DNA of 64,000 nucleotides from Paraspadella gotoi. Its lineage: Eukaryota; Chaetognatha. A model generated the notes under the pieces. It was not told the origin of the DNA. It searched no databases and saw only the letters and a program-made list of their open reading frames with translations. The translations under genes were made by a program, and so were the position numbers. This document shows, piece by piece, positions 23,771 through 36,657 of the stretch (position 1 is the stretch's first letter; every line of letters begins with the position of its first letter). Location of the stretch: positions 739,721 through 803,720 of the forward strand of contig JBJCIZ010000239.1 of assembly GCA_051294375.1 (NCBI GenBank). Reading direction: 5' to 3'.

Positions 23771-26700
23771 AGTATCTCCCTCTAGAGTCACTTCCTCGAA
23801 AGTTTCTCTTTCCAAAGTCTCTCCTTCGAAGGTCTTTTTATTGAAAGGTTCTTCTAAGATCGCTTCTTCCGAGGACCTTCCTAATGTTGCCGCTCATCCC
23901 GAGGCCCCTGCTGCCGAGGCCACACCTTCCGAGGGCCTTCCTAACGTGCGCTCTCCGTCTAAGGCCTGGACTGTCTCTGACGCTCCTTCCAAGGCCACTC
24001 CTTCAGAGGGCCCTCCATCCGAGGCCACTGCTTCAGGGGCCACTCCTTCCGAGGCCACTCCTTCAAGTGCCTCTCTTGCTGAAGCTTCAATTGACGTCCC
24101 TGTAGAGTCGACCATTTCCAGGTTTTGAGAATGAGAAATGGAAAATTAAACTTTCAAATTGATGCGATAAACCTTTCGTTTTCGTTGTTATTAGGATTTA
24201 GAGAAAAACAAAGTTTTTAATTGTGGTACAACGAATTTAATTGGAGATACGGACATGTTTCGGCTCACATTTCGAGCCTTCATCAGCGTTTGCCATAAGG
24301 AAAATATTTGTGCAAAAAGAAGGGTGTGAGAGAGAGAGAGATAGAGGTAAAGGTTTTCCAACAAAGTAGTGAGAAGGCTCGAAATGTGAGCCGAAACATG
24401 TCCGTATCTCCAATTAAATTCGTTGTACCACAATTAAAAACTTTCAAATTAAATTTTTTTGGTAATTTAGCAACTTAACGTTACATTGTAACAATACGGA
24501 AAAAATTGGTTTATTTTTTTATTTTACTGAAATTAAATTCTCAATGTTCCGTAGTTTCATTTTTTCCTCCATTTTATTGAACCCCACATTTTTTCAGCAT
24601 TAAGTATTTGATCTTTACTCCTTCTCACATAATTTCTTTTTTAATTATATTTAACGATTTAAGAGGGTTCATTTTCCACCCCTATTGTTTTATTTAATAA
24701 TTTGCCCCTCTAACCACATCAACTTATTCTATTTAGTAATAATAATTTTTTTTCATAAAATAACCCCCAATTCTTCAACCCTATTAGATACCAAGTCTCG
24801 ATCTTAACCCTAAACTTTTTTTCAATACTATTCCCCCAACACCATTTTTCACAATCAACTTCGCTCAACTTTCTCCCCTTCAAAGGTCCGACTATCCCCA
24901 GGATGACAATGTCGAAGAAATTTCCATATCCGAGGCAGGTGTGCCGCGCATCGAGATCGAACCGCCTTCATCATCCTCGCAATCGTCGTCTTCCGATCCC
25001 GTCTCACATCGCGCGCAAGAGCCCGACAGGTCGGGTCAGCGGTTGACATCGCGTTCGGCCTCGCGTTCAGCCTCGCGTTCGGGTTCGCGTTCGGGTTCCC
25101 GTTCGGCCTCTCGTTCCCGTTCGCGGCAGGTGTCGCGTTCGGCCTCGCGTCCGCTGGCTGATTCGGCTTCCAATTCGCAGCCGGCGTCGCGTTCGACTTC
25201 TCGTTCGCGTCCGGCTTCTCACTCGCAACCGGTATCGCGTGCGGTATCGCGTTCGTCCTCCGGGTCCCAGCTGGGAGCGCGTTCGCGGGCGATGTGCTCG
25301 GTTCACTCGCGCTCCTATGGGAGTTCTGTCGGCTCGTCCGGCGTGACAGTTCGTTTACATAATTTTGTTCATGAACCTTGGAGCTGCGAACTCTCCAAGT
25401 GAGTTGATATTTTATGATTAAGCAAAACCTATACCCGTCTGGCGAGTTTTTGTTGATATATTTTTTTTTCAGCTTATTATTAGTAAATATTGCAGTATTT
25501 GTCGTTTTGATATTTTTATCGTCGCAATTGCTTTGCGTTTGCGACGATCTTGTAGCGCTTTTGCGCATAAGTGGTGTAGTCGTCGTTGTCATTGGCGATC
25601 AAATTTATAGATCGCCTTTTTGATGATTAAATTTGGGTGTATGAAGCTGAAAATATATATACAGCTTCTCATCATCGAGGTCCTTGAAATTGGGTGAGGA
25701 CAGTTATTAAATATGTTTGGTTTACGTTTTATCAAAACAAACAAATTTCGTCTATTATTTTTGTCTCCTTCTCTCTCTCTTTTCTCTTTTAAGTATATGT
25801 AGCTCTCTCTTTTCCCCAGGATGATTCATCGAAAAAAAAACGAGTCTGCAGCTGGCTCTACGGGGGCTTTTTCTTTTTCTCTCTTTTCTCCTGCTGCTTC
25901 TGCTGCTGCCTTTTGATTTCTTTTTTTTTTTGACTGCCTCTGCTGCTGCCGCTGCTGATTCGTCCGAAAACGATTTGGCTTCTCTCTTTCTCTTTCTCTC
26001 TCTTTTTTTTTTCTCAGGGGCTGCGTCTGCTGATCAGTTTATTTGACAATGAAATTTTTTTTTATTGACAATCGCAAAATAGAATTTTTGTTTATAATTT
26101 TTTTTTTCAAATTTGATTTTTTTTAATATCAAAATTGCGACGATCCTTATGCTTTTAAGATTTATTTAAAATCCTATTTCTTTTATAAGCGACATTTTCA
26201 AATAGTATATCCATTAAACACTATTTTTAACTCTTAAAACGAATCAACTGTACATAAACGTAAGTTGATAACAAAAACTTCTAATAGGGCAAGTATATCG
26301 GTTTAAGCTAATTTTAAACTTATTCCTTTTTTAATGCGTCTATGCCCTCTGCCCATCGCGATTCCAACTGTTGTCTGGAAGTGAACAACCTACTCACGTT
26401 TTTGAACTCCCGAGGGACGATATAGAACACGCCAATCCAATATTTCATATCACTTCGGTACGAAACAAGTTGATAATAATTTGATAATTGATAATAATAA
26501 AAAATTTAAAAACTAATATAGTAAAACGAGTAAGCTTTTAATTTTTTATAATAGTTATTTAAAACATTAATAAAACAAAAAAATCGCTATTACAATGGCG
26601 AAAAAATAAATGATTACTTAAAACTTATTCGTGAGAAACATACATACTAATTAAGTAATTAGTTTTAATATATTCTAATAAATCTATGAAATTAATATTC

Positions 26701-28533
26701 GGTTTATATAGAATACAAATAGCGTTAATAGCTTTAATTCTTAAATTCGCCCAGTGAAATCTACGAAGTATAAATTAGGTTACTTAAGTAGTTTTTCAAA
26801 ACCCCAAAACCGCGGTCGGCGAAAGTAAAATTTAGCCCATTATTTTTATAATCACTACACCACGTTATTCACTGAATTTAGGCGTCGGCCACTGGTGACG
26901 AAGCCAGTTCAGAAAGACTAGTCGTGACTATGCGTTACGTGAATAGCAGAGGAGAACAACGTGAAGAAACTCTTTTATCTCTAAATGAGGGTAAGTTAGA
27001 CCCGAGTTATGATTGTAATGGTAATATATTGCATGATATATTACCATTACTATAAAATACTATAAAATTTACATATTTACATATATTAATTAAATTTTTA
27101 ATTTTATTGGGGTGTGGATTTGGAACTTTGGTAAAATTAAAATTATCAACGACTTAATTCTTTGTGACGGTCTCCAATTTTTTTTTAAATTTATGATTAA
27201 AAAAACATTTATTTTTTTAAATTGGATTTTAATTTTTGTGAAAATCTGTAAAAAAACTTATTTTTATATATTCTTCACATTAAATAAATACGTAATAAAA
27301 ATTTTATAGAAAAATAATTTTATTATTTTCAAAAAAATATTTTACAAATGAATTTCAAATCCTAGTAAAAAAAAATATTTATACAAAAAAGCTGATCATT
27401 ATATCATATTAATTGAACAAAATTAAGTAATATTTATTGAAAATATTTCTATATAAATACAAATATTGTAAAATTTTTATTTAAAACCAAATTCCGTCCA
27501 CCCAGGCGCGCAGAACGTAAAGTTAGAGCGCTGCATTCAGTGGAAGAATCACCGCGCCATCGCCGTGACTCTCACGGGCTCCGGACGAGTGACCATCAAG
27601 GCCACGGTCACTTGGGAAAAGTCGTCTTCTCGCCGGAACTCGGTCGCCTCCAACGCTACGGAATTGGACGCCCCCGACGTCCAGATGGACGACGACTCCA
27701 GAGCGGACGATCTCCTCGGCGCCGTCGGGGGCGCGCCCGACGATATGGGCGAGGAGAAGAGCTTCGCCAACGGACCGAGAGCCGGCGTTGGCGGGACGAG
27801 CCGAAGCGAGAAGGAGGAGGAGGAGGAAGAAGAAGACGACGACGAAATGGCCGACGAGACGGAACCCGAAGTCAGCTTGGCAGACGGAGCCGGTGCGAGC
27901 AGCGTGGCCGAGGATACGAGCACCGGGGAGACCGGATTCGAGAGCTTGGGAAGCTTTACTTGCGGAACGGAAAACGAAACTAGCGCCGCCGTATCGAGCG
28001 TTTGGGGCGGAGAGAGCGGGGCAGAGGCGAGCAACGAGGAAAGCTTGACCGACGTGACGCGAGCGGACGACACGCGAGCCGGGGAAAGCAGCTTTGCCGA
28101 CGCAACCAGCTTTGCCGACGCAACCAGCTTTGCCGACGCAACCATCGAGGGAAGCGTGACCGACGTGACGAGTATGGAAGAGGAAACGATCGAAGCCGAC
28201 AATAACGCCGATGCCGACGATACCGCCGATGCCGACAATACCGCCGATGCCGACAATACCGCCGATGCCGACGAACGTAGCATGGACGTGACCAAAACTG
28301 GGGACTTTTCGACCGACGATAGCAGTCGATCCGACTACCAGAGCGGCTTTAACGCCAGCATGATCGCTAACGTCGATTTGGAAGAATTGGCGCCGATGGA
28401 GGTGGAGGGAGGTGCCGTGGGAGGTGCGGAGGGAGGTGCTGTGGGAGGCGAAGCCACGGACTGCGATGCTAGAGACGGCGCCCAGCGCTCCAAGATGTCC
28501 GTTTTGGGAGAAGTTGTCTGGGGAGACATTTGA
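23289..28533 (+). CDS. Nucleoplasmin-like histone chaperone with long Ser/Pro- and RS-rich N-terminal region
   Basis: Five exons join in phase: 23289-24121, 24886-25398, 26382-26457, 26882-26990 and 27506-28533. The start MSAPDESPQSS was chosen because it follows a strong acceptor (23234) and opens the conserved frame. The product is about 850 residues. Exon 1 is a disordered Ser/Pro/Lys region with repeated SPSKVSPSKV; exon 2 has many SRSAS and SRSGS repeats. The end of exon 2 through the start of exon 5 form a domain of about 110 residues with EPWSCELS, THVFEL, RDDIEH, LVVTMRYV and GSGRVTIKATVTW. These match the order of the nucleoplasmin core (the GCEL strand, the EHQL strand and the GSGPVHISGQ strand). 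An acidic tract EEEEEEEDDDE and an acidic tail with SFADAT and TADADN repeats follow, as expected of a chaperone that binds basic histones. The N-terminal extension is unusual for the family. Assignment is by motif pattern only. Confidence 0.72.
24210..24444. mobile_element. Small element with 72-bp perfect terminal inverted repeats in intron 1
   Basis: Positions 24210-24281 and 24373-24444 are exact reverse complements of each other (72 bp), enclosing 91 bp that includes a short GA tract. The ends begin AAAGTTTTTAATTGTGGTAC. No reading frame. The repeats contain GGCTC...GAGCC flanked by TTTC, and on the minus strand 24257-24286 reads CTGATGA, a 5-bp stem and GAAAC, like the catalytic core of a hammerhead ribozyme. 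It sits between exons 1 and 2 of the nucleoplasmin-like gene. Confidence 0.8.
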
Positions 28534-28559
28534 AGTTGTTTTTGTATTTTTTGACGAAC

Positions 28560-30520
28560 CAATTTTATAATTCGCGGTTTTTTTAAGTTAAATCGCCGAT
28601 TTGATTAATGATTACGAATGGAACCCTATGTTCATAGTAGAATGTTCGAAATATTTCCATTGCGTTTTTATTTGGGACCCTGATTTTATCGTTTAAGGCG
28701 AATTAAAATTTTTAATTTTAAAAAAAAATAAAGTTTGTAATGCTTTTGTTTGTTGCGTTGGAAAGCTAGTAAAAGTTCGAAATTAGTTATTTAGCCAACT
28801 AGGCATTACCTATTCATTTAATTTCCTGGGCGTTTAAAAGAGATTTCAAACTCGGATCAAAGCAAAATAAAATCGAAAACGGAGAGAAAGTGACAAAAAA
28901 AGTGTGATAATTTTAAAAAAGAAACTATGATAAAAAGGTAGCGTCTTTCCCTCGATTCGTCCTCTCCATCTATCGGTCCTCTCCATCCATCCGTTTCGTT
29001 TATCCGTCCATTTAGTACACGAACGATCTTCGATCCAGGACCGGTCCCCTTCGAAACCCCCCCCCCCTTCTCGGAGTCCGTTCTTCCAAAAGTCATCCCT
29101 CGATCCCTGAAAGAGGACTTCCCTCAATAGCCGGGTTGGCACGCCGCGGGTTCGTGGCCCAAGATTCACGACCCTAAGACGGGAAGAGGAGGAGGAGGAG
29201 GAAAAAAAATAGCTCTCCTATCACCGGCTTTTTTTTTTCTCACTCTGCCAGGGGACGATAATTGTTCTCTTTCGCGTTAGAAACGTAATGGAAGAAAAAG
29301 ATTAAATTAATACTAAACGAAAAGTTTTATATTTACCTTCCAAGTTCTTCTACCATATTTATTCGTTTTTTTTTTTTAAATACTTTTTATAAAGTTCTGA
29401 AATAAGTTTTTTTGAACAGCTTACCCCCGATAAATTTTCGCCGGGTGTACGATACAAGTTTGCCCGACGTTTATATTTCTCGGGCAGAAAAAGATTCGAG
29501 TCTCATTTATTTTCGATGCCCGAAAGGAAAGAGATGACCGAGTCGGGGCGAACCCGGTCTTTCTGCCAAGTTCTCTACATTCTGTACTCGGAACAAAACT
29601 CGGTGGCCGATAAAAGATCTTTTTCAACTTATTTTGGGGTAAATTTACTATTCGACGTCCGCAACCAACCCTAGCTACCAACGGTCGGTGGTTTGTTAAA
29701 ACTTAGAATTTTGTTTTTCCTTCAAGCGTCGAGTTTTTATAAACATAAATTTTTTGTTAGTTTAAAACCGGAATTGAACATATTAAAAAACTTAAATTTC
29801 GGTTCATAACGTAAGCCTTCATCGGCGTAAAAAACGAATTGATTGGTGAAACAAATATTGGCTAAATTTAAAATTAAAAAATATTATTTGGCGTTATTTT
29901 AATTTCGCCGATCAGGGTTAGAGAGGGTTAGTTAGGGTAGGGTATTTCGGGTACTTAGCTTCCCTATCAATAAAATGGTATAATGATTTAGAGAATGTTT
30001 CAATTTATGAAAAGATTACTCCCTTAAGTATTAGATCGGGGATTACTATATTGTATTCCGCCCAGCATCAAAATACAATAAAAATATATATGTCGTCATA
30101 AAAAATGAAAAACTAACCGACCGCAAAATCCGGGTCGGCAAATGTAAAATTAAGCCCACCGGTTTTTTTTATATCCTGCACAACTGGAAGTATGAGTTGC
30201 TAAAATATCTCAAACGGTGAAAACGACGATGACGAAGACGATGACGATGATGAAGATGATGATGAAGATGATGATTTCCCGTGGAAACTGATCCACAAAA
30301 CTCTGAACACATTAAATGATTATTGTTGTATTTAATTTTATCGGATTCTGCATTATTTTGAAATTGATTTTTACTGAAGCCTCCGTTTCTGGAATTATTT
30401 TATGAAATTGTCTCTTGCTCGAAATAAATCTTTCGATTATCTGATAAGGCATCGACTGGTCTGAATAAAAATATATTATGGTTTATTTTTTATTAGATAT
30501 TTTATTTTGTTCATTGTTTT
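28560..30520. other. Intergenic region; telomere-like TIR element near 29885-30163
   Basis: No gene supported. A C9 run and tetranucleotide TCCATC repeats lie at 28960-29070. Near 29798-29826 the minus strand reads CGATGAAGGC...CCGAAA, resembling the motif at 24257-24286. At about 29885-30163 an element begins with ATTTTAATTTCGCCGATCAG, contains TTAGGG-like words and ends GGGTCGGCAAATGTAAAATT, i.e. inverted ends of family H. A GAT/GAC trinucleotide tract is at 30225-30275. Confidence 0.6.
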
Positions 30521-30560
30521 TCTCTATCAGTAGTACAGAATTTCACCGCATAACCGAACG

Positions 30561-33500
30561 ATGGCGCTCGAATTGAAACGGATCTTGATCAGCGACGAAG
30601 TTGACGCCAAATGCGTCGAGATTCTGGCCGCCAATGGCATTGATGCCGCCAAGAAGACCAAGTTGAGCAAAGAGGAGCTGATGGAAGAGATTAAAGATTA
30701 CGACGGGCTCATCGTCAGATCCGCGACCAAAGTGACCAAGGTAAAGGACCCTTTTTTTTCGGGAGATCGGATACAACGAAGTATCGATTCTTTGATGGTT
30801 GTACTTTTTTGAAAATCCTATTAACTAGTATTATTTACCAAGATTTATATCACGAAATTTTGTTGAAACAGAAATATTTAATAATTGAGAGTAAAAAAAA
30901 AAAATAACTGATAACCACTTCATTAGAAGGTTTAGAAACATTCACTTTAAATTTACTGTTTTTTTTCATAATTTTTTATAAATCAGCATGTTTTTTATAA
31001 GTTTTTTTATTTTTTAATGTCCAAAATAAAAACCCAAAACTTTAACTTGAAAAAAGTTAAAAGGGATTAAATTTAAATTAAATTAAATTAAATTTAAACA
31101 GATCAAACTAATTTAAAGTAAATCTAAAAAATTTTTTCCAGGACGTCATCAATTCGGGATCGCGTCTCAAAATCGTCGGGCGCGCCGGAACCGGCGTCGA
31201 CAACGTCGACATCGACGCCGCCACGCGAAAGGGCGTCATCGTCATGAACACTCCGGGCGGAAACACGATCAGTGCCACCGAACACACCTGCGCGCTCATC
31301 TGCGCTCTTTCGAGGCGAGAATTCGGTCTAAAATCTCATTAGCGTATTGTAGAATGAAATTGCCAACGTGTTTAAAGCACAAATTTTAAAACTCTTTATG
31401 TATAATCTCTTAAGTGTAAAATATTTTTTTTTAAATTAACTTAAAAACCAAAGAAATAATAGTTCGTTTTTTTAAATATTTTACTATAAATTTTACAACT
31501 TATAATATTTGTAGACATTGTGATTAAACTTTCTTTCGTTATGTTAATTATAATAATAATTTTAATTCGTTTTCTCACCCTAGAAACGTTGCCGCCGGTG
31601 ACTCCTCCATGAAAGCCGGCCGTTGGGACAGGAAGTTGTTCATGGGTCACGAATTGGCGGGAAAGACTTTGGCGCTCGTGGGCTTGGGTCAGATCGGGAA
31701 GCAGGTGGCGCTGCGAATGCAGGCCTTCGGGATGCGGACGATCGGATTCGACCCTCTCGTCCCCAAAGAGGCCGCGGCGGAGTTTGGCGTCGAAAGCTTC
31801 GAGTAAATTGCATAGTGATTTTGTTATTGTTTTCAGGGTTCATTTGTTTTTTTGTTTTTTTTTGGTTTTATCTATTTTGTTTTCGCCTTTTGTTTGTTTT
31901 GTTTTTCATTAAATTTTTGTTTCATTTGTTTTTTGGTTTTATCTATTTTGTTTTCATATTGATTTTGGTTTTGCCTTTTTGTTTGTTTTGCTTTTTCATT
32001 AAATTTTTGTTTCATTTGTTTTTTGGTTTTATCTATTTTGTTTTCATATTGATTTTGGTTTTGCCTTTTGTTTTGTTTTGCCTTTTCATTCAATTTTTGT
32101 TTCATTTTTTTTTTTGTTTCTCAACCAAGCCTACCCCAGCTCTGGCCCCAAGCCGACTACATCACGGTCCACGTCCCACTAATTCCCGGGAAAACGTCCA
32201 ACCTGATCGACGCCTCGGTTCTCGGCGCCTGCAAACCCGGCGTCCGGATCCTCAACGTCGCGCGCGGCGGAATCATCGACGAGGCGGCGCTCTTGGCGGC
32301 GCTGCATTCCGGCGCCGTCGGGGGCGCCGGTTTGGACGTGTTTTGCTCGGAGCCGCCGACGGGAGTGAGCGCCGAGTTGGTTAAGCATCCGAAGGTGAGG
32401 GTTGGCCAAAATGGGGGGAGGGAGTTATTTTTAAACATTTAGTTATACTTCGTAAATCTTTACTTTTAACTTTACGGCAAACAGCCGGGTTGCCTGTGAC
32501 GCCCATTGGGATGGGGCATCTCGCTGTTGGCTTTGGGGGGCTTCCGAACCTCAGTAACGCCTTCTGTTTCTGGCGCGGTTACCCTCGGACGGTGTTCGCT
32601 TTGCCCACGCAGAGGGAAGTCGTTAGGACTAGGGTTCCGTTAACCGTTAATTTTTGAGGAACTGTGGAATTGGAAACTAAGGTTCTGGGATGGTGTGTTC
32701 CCCTTCTGAGCCAATGGGATTGGCTGAACGATGGTGGACGTGAGGCGGTGTGAATATTCCGCACAAACTTGCGGGCCAGGAATTTAACATTTTTACCATT
32801 TATTAAATAGTCTACAATAAAAGTATTTTTTTTCTTTTTCAAACCAAATTGATTTATGATGATAGATTTTGATTAAATACCTTTTCCTCATGCATGGAAG
32901 CATTTAATATTTAAACAATAAAATTAATATATAAGAAATGATTAAAAGAAATTTTAAGAAATTTAAATTTTTAAAAATGGATTTTGATAAATATTAAAAA
33001 AATTTTAACAAACGAATTACGTAGTAATTTAAATTTAAATAAGTACAACTTAAGACATTCATTATGTAATTTAACAATTAACTTTCCACCAGGTCATCGC
33101 CCACCCTCACCTAGGCGCCTCACAATCGAGGCTCAAAAACGAGTCGCCGTCGAGATCGCCCCAACAGTTCGTGGATCTCGCCCAGGGGAAGGCGCCTTCG
33201 CGCCGTCAACGCCCCGCCGTCGCCAACACGCTCGATCCCGCAGCGGGCCGTGGATTCGCCTCACCAAGACTCGGACGAGTTCTCTATTCGGCGGCGGCGC
33301 CATTCCGACCGACGCCGTGAGATCACTCTGACGGCGTTCGGCGCCGAGTTGGAAAAGGCGCGCTACTTGCTGAATTCCGCGCTGGTGGGCGTGTTGCACG
33401 CGGCCACGCCCAACGGGTTTAACCTCGTCAACCCCCCCCTTTGTTCGCGCGGGAGAAGAACATCGCCGCCAAGTTTGTCTACGGAGGCTCTGCTCGCGCC

Positions 33501-33819
33501 GTGCTGCGTCGACGCTGCCGTAGAGCTCCGCGTCAGCGCAGCTGGACGAGAGTTCCTCGTACTCGGCACGGCGTCGTCCACCGGCGCTCAACTCCTGCGT
33601 CTAAACGACGCCGTTTTTTAAATCCGGCGCGCCGTTGGATGGCGCCACTGTCGTCTTTAAAACGACGCCGGACGCGATTCCGCGAGTCTTGACGTCCGTA
33701 ATCGGAAAGGGGCGCGCCCTGGAATCGTTGACGGCGTCGCGGCGTCTGAGGAGGGAAGCGTCTGGGCGACGTTGAAAGTTGACGAGAGTTGGAAGCTGGT
33801 GCGCTGGAGAATTCATTGA
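30561..33819 (+). CDS. PHGDH: D-3-phosphoglycerate dehydrogenase (exons 1-4 intact, last exon broken in this copy)
   Basis: Oxidises 3-phosphoglycerate to 3-phosphohydroxypyruvate with NAD+, the first step of cytosolic serine synthesis. Exons: 30561-30740, 31142-31314, 31584-31802, 32130-32394 and 33093-33819, phases agreeing throughout. Exon 2 carries the substrate-binding Arg motif [12 protein letters not shown], exon 3 the NAD-binding VGLGQIG (GxGxxG), exon 4 [10 protein letters not shown] and the catalytic Glu in DVFCSEPP, and exon 5 the catalytic His in PHLGAST (best read at 38197). Intron 2 starts GC rather than GT. The last exon here has several single-base gains and losses that break the frame; the same exon is intact at 38197-38928. 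With that exon the protein is about 522 residues, close to the animal enzyme. A strong acceptor (30530) lies 31 bases before the ATG. Confidence 0.96.
32480..32770 (-). repeat. Repeat family C copy in PHGDH intron 4
   Basis: A unit of about 230-280 bp containing, on this strand's complement, CAGAGGGGGAACACACCATC, GACTTCCCTCTGCGTTGGC and CTGAGGGTCGGAAGCCCCCA. The same insertion is in the duplicate block at 37436-37700; other copies lie at 42690-42910 and 43151-43402 (plus) and 60364-60571 (minus). The outer end carries a short palindrome GTGGTG...CACCAC. Non-coding. Confidence 0.8.
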
Positions 33820-34117
33820 GGATCGAATGGGTTCGGCAATTGCAACATCTTTGATGTTACGAAATCCGCCACAAGAAGACGAGACACATTATGAAGCTTA
33901 CATTTTCATTGTTTTCTTGTACATAAACATATGCAACTTTTTATGTTATTATTGTTAAAATTGTTTTTAAACTAGTGAAAATTTTTTAAAACATTTCCTT
34001 AACTCGTTTTTAATGTCTACTATTTGCTTTCCATTTTTAGAAACATCTAGTAATAATTTTCGAATTATCACTCTGTTTAAACTTATTAAACAAACTATAT
34101 AACGAAATCTCAAAAAA

Positions 34118-34388
34118 ATGACTTCTCGGTTGTCAACTTTGCTCCGGGCGGCCAAACTTCCCTTGGAGGTAAAGTCGCTTCATAATTAAATATTAATGAT
34201 TAAATGTATTAAATCGAAACACACATTTTATTTAAGGTTTTGGAAAAGTTCAGGACGAAATGTTGAACTACAAGAAGACCGGATGTTCAGTGATGGAGTT
34301 GTCCCATCGCGGGGCGGATTTCAACAACATCATCAAACAGGCCGAAAAGAATTTACGAGAACTTTGGAACATTCCCGACAATTACAAG
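34118..34388 (+). pseudogene. PSAT1: Phosphoserine aminotransferase exons 1-2, first (error-bearing) copy
   Basis: Exon 1 (34118-34168) starts ATGACTTCTCGG and, allowing for missing bases, encodes the conserved N-terminus with GPAKLPLE; as written it is frameshifted. Exon 2 (34237-34388) encodes [20 protein letters not shown] and [12 protein letters not shown], the region lining the active site. A donor G after exon 2 is missing compared with 39503-39504. This is the duplicate of 39226-39503 and is followed by no further PSAT1 exons before the gap at 35907. Confidence 0.85.
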
Positions 34389-34659
34389 TTTAATTTTGTT
34401 TTCCCCTTTGTTGGTCTGTCTGTCTGTCTCGCTATGTTTTCATGATCTCACCTTCTCTGATTGGTCGAGAGAGAAACCTCCTCTCTGATTGGTCGAGAGA
34501 GAAGAAAAGGTAGAAAAGGCAGAAAAGCCAAACGAGACGAGCTAGAACAAGCTACACGATCAATCCGTTTTCCTGCGATGCTAGTAAAGTAAAAAAAAAT
34601 AAAAAATTACGACAAAGAAGACGTTATTTCCCGCGGGGGTTTAAAATCATTTCATCTAT

Positions 34660-35869
34660 TATCTCTTTATTATATATATTATATATATAATAATATTAAT
34701 ATCTGGTTCCACTCGCGAAAAGACCAGATCGTCAATCCTGTTGTGATTCGCCTTTTCACTCGTCAAGTTCTGTGAAACAGGCGCGGCGATGGCGGAACTA
34801 TGACAGCGCCGTCTGTGATAAGTTGAGGGCAAACCGTTGACGAGGAACGAGGTTGATGGAGGGCCTGATGATAGATAAGGGGGGGGGTGTGATACAGACG
34901 GAACGAACTTTTTGATCTGTTAAATTTAACCGTATTTTGTTTTAAATTAAATTAAATCTAACCACATTTTATTTTAGAATGGTTCTAACCATTCGGAACG
35001 GGTCCCCAAGCCAATGAGTGACTTGTAGTCGGGCATAGCCATGAGTAAACCCGCCTGCGTGTGGACGGTCGTAAACCGCCTTGGGGCGTGGAAAACCCGA
35101 TTGCCTGATCTAAGCTCGGGAACCCGTTGTATGGTGCTAGAGGGGTTAGAGAAGTTGCGAATAGCAGTCTTCAGCCCACTTAGCGCCTTAACCACGACGG
35201 TCAGCAAACCTACAGTTTCAATGTTCAGATTCCCTGAGCGAATTAGGTGTGATGACATAAGCACGCTATCACGCTCACTCTTATTGGTCACTTGATAAAT
35301 TATTTTCGTAAAACTTATTTTAATTTTATTACCCTATTCATATATTTACTATATGATTCAAAAATTATTACTAAATAAATAATAAATGAATAAATGAACG
35401 AAAACTTTGAATTAACGACGAGATAGTGATATATCCTATTAGGAATTGAAGCCAGGTACTCCAGAAGTGGATAAACAAGACTACGAGAGAGTCTTTGATT
35501 GAAAAGCTTGCAGGACCCGCTACGTCATTATCTGTAAGAGCGATGGAAGCCTTAAACCACCAAAATCCCGTCCCAAAATCAAAGAATCAAGATAGCTTAA
35601 TTTTTTATTTATTACATCGGTCATACCAATTTCGTACAATAAAACAAGACCTTCAACAAAGCGCTGATCATGTTCTCGAACCGCCCATGAAGTGGGGATT
35701 GCTGCCAAACATGCTCCCGTCGATAGCGACGGTGACCAAATCCCGCGGATGCGGCGAATGATGGCGCGACGCCGGCCCGCCGCCAAGTACGCCGCCCGAG
35801 TTGTCACCGTCTCGCAGACTTTCTTGATGATGCGACAGTTGTAATTGTCACGCCGCGAAGAGCCAAAGT
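34660..35869 (-). pseudogene. Duplicate of the last two hexokinase exons (frame-broken)
   Basis: 35651-35869 repeats hexokinase exon 8 (40799-41019) on minus but with missing bases, so the reading switches frame after [10 protein letters not shown]. About 34700-34870 repeats exon 9, where a TA-rich expansion replaces the stop region. This is part of the 4-kb duplicated block whose end coincides with the gap at 35907-35931. Confidence 0.8.
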
Positions 35870-36657
35870 CTGTGGGGGTGGAGATCGTTGGGTGGGGTGA
35901 ATACGANNNNNNNNNNNNNNNNNNNNNNNNNTTTATTAATTGAATGGTTGAATGATCGATTGATCAAAAGAATTATTAATTAATGAATATTTTTTTAAAT
36001 TTTATTAAAGTAAAGTATATCATCATTGATGGATAGTTTTAGTTAGCCTTAATGTCTTTTCAAAGATTCATTCCTTCTATTGTTCATCTTTTAAATGTTT
36101 TCTAATAGTTTTTTTATTTTAGTTTTTTTTTTTCATTCATTCGGCTTTATTTTATTTACTTCTTTGTTCGTTTTAAAAATTGAAAGAAAAAGCTAAAAAA
36201 AGTAAAATAAGAAAGATTATTTATTTTTTTTATTAGCAAAATAGAATATTATTGCATGTAAAAATTTGATTTGCAAAAAAAAATATGCAAATGCATATTC
36301 TATTTCAAAATATTCTTTGATGTAAATGTAAAAAATTAGCTGAAAGAAAAAACGAAAACAATTGGGAGAAAGTAAGTAAAAAAAATACTGGAAGGGCAGA
36401 AAAAATGATAATAGATTAGGATAAAAAAAGATTAAAAGGGTTGAAAATAACAAAGAAAAAAATAGGAAAATGTAGAACAGAGAGAGGGGGAAAAATATAG
36501 TGAGAAAGGGAGAGGAGAATAAGGAAAAAAAAATTTTTTCTTAAAAAATCAAAGTTTTCTTAACAAAAAAAACCAAAAATCATACTTGAAAATTAACCGA
36601 ATTTAACCGTTAAAATGATTATATTAACGGTTAAGTTAAAATTATTTTTAATCGTTA

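Noticed and set aside
34974-35291. 105-residue minus-strand frame resembling retroelement debris
   Set aside because: Its counterpart at 40080-40400 is broken in all frames and no reverse transcriptase motif is visible.
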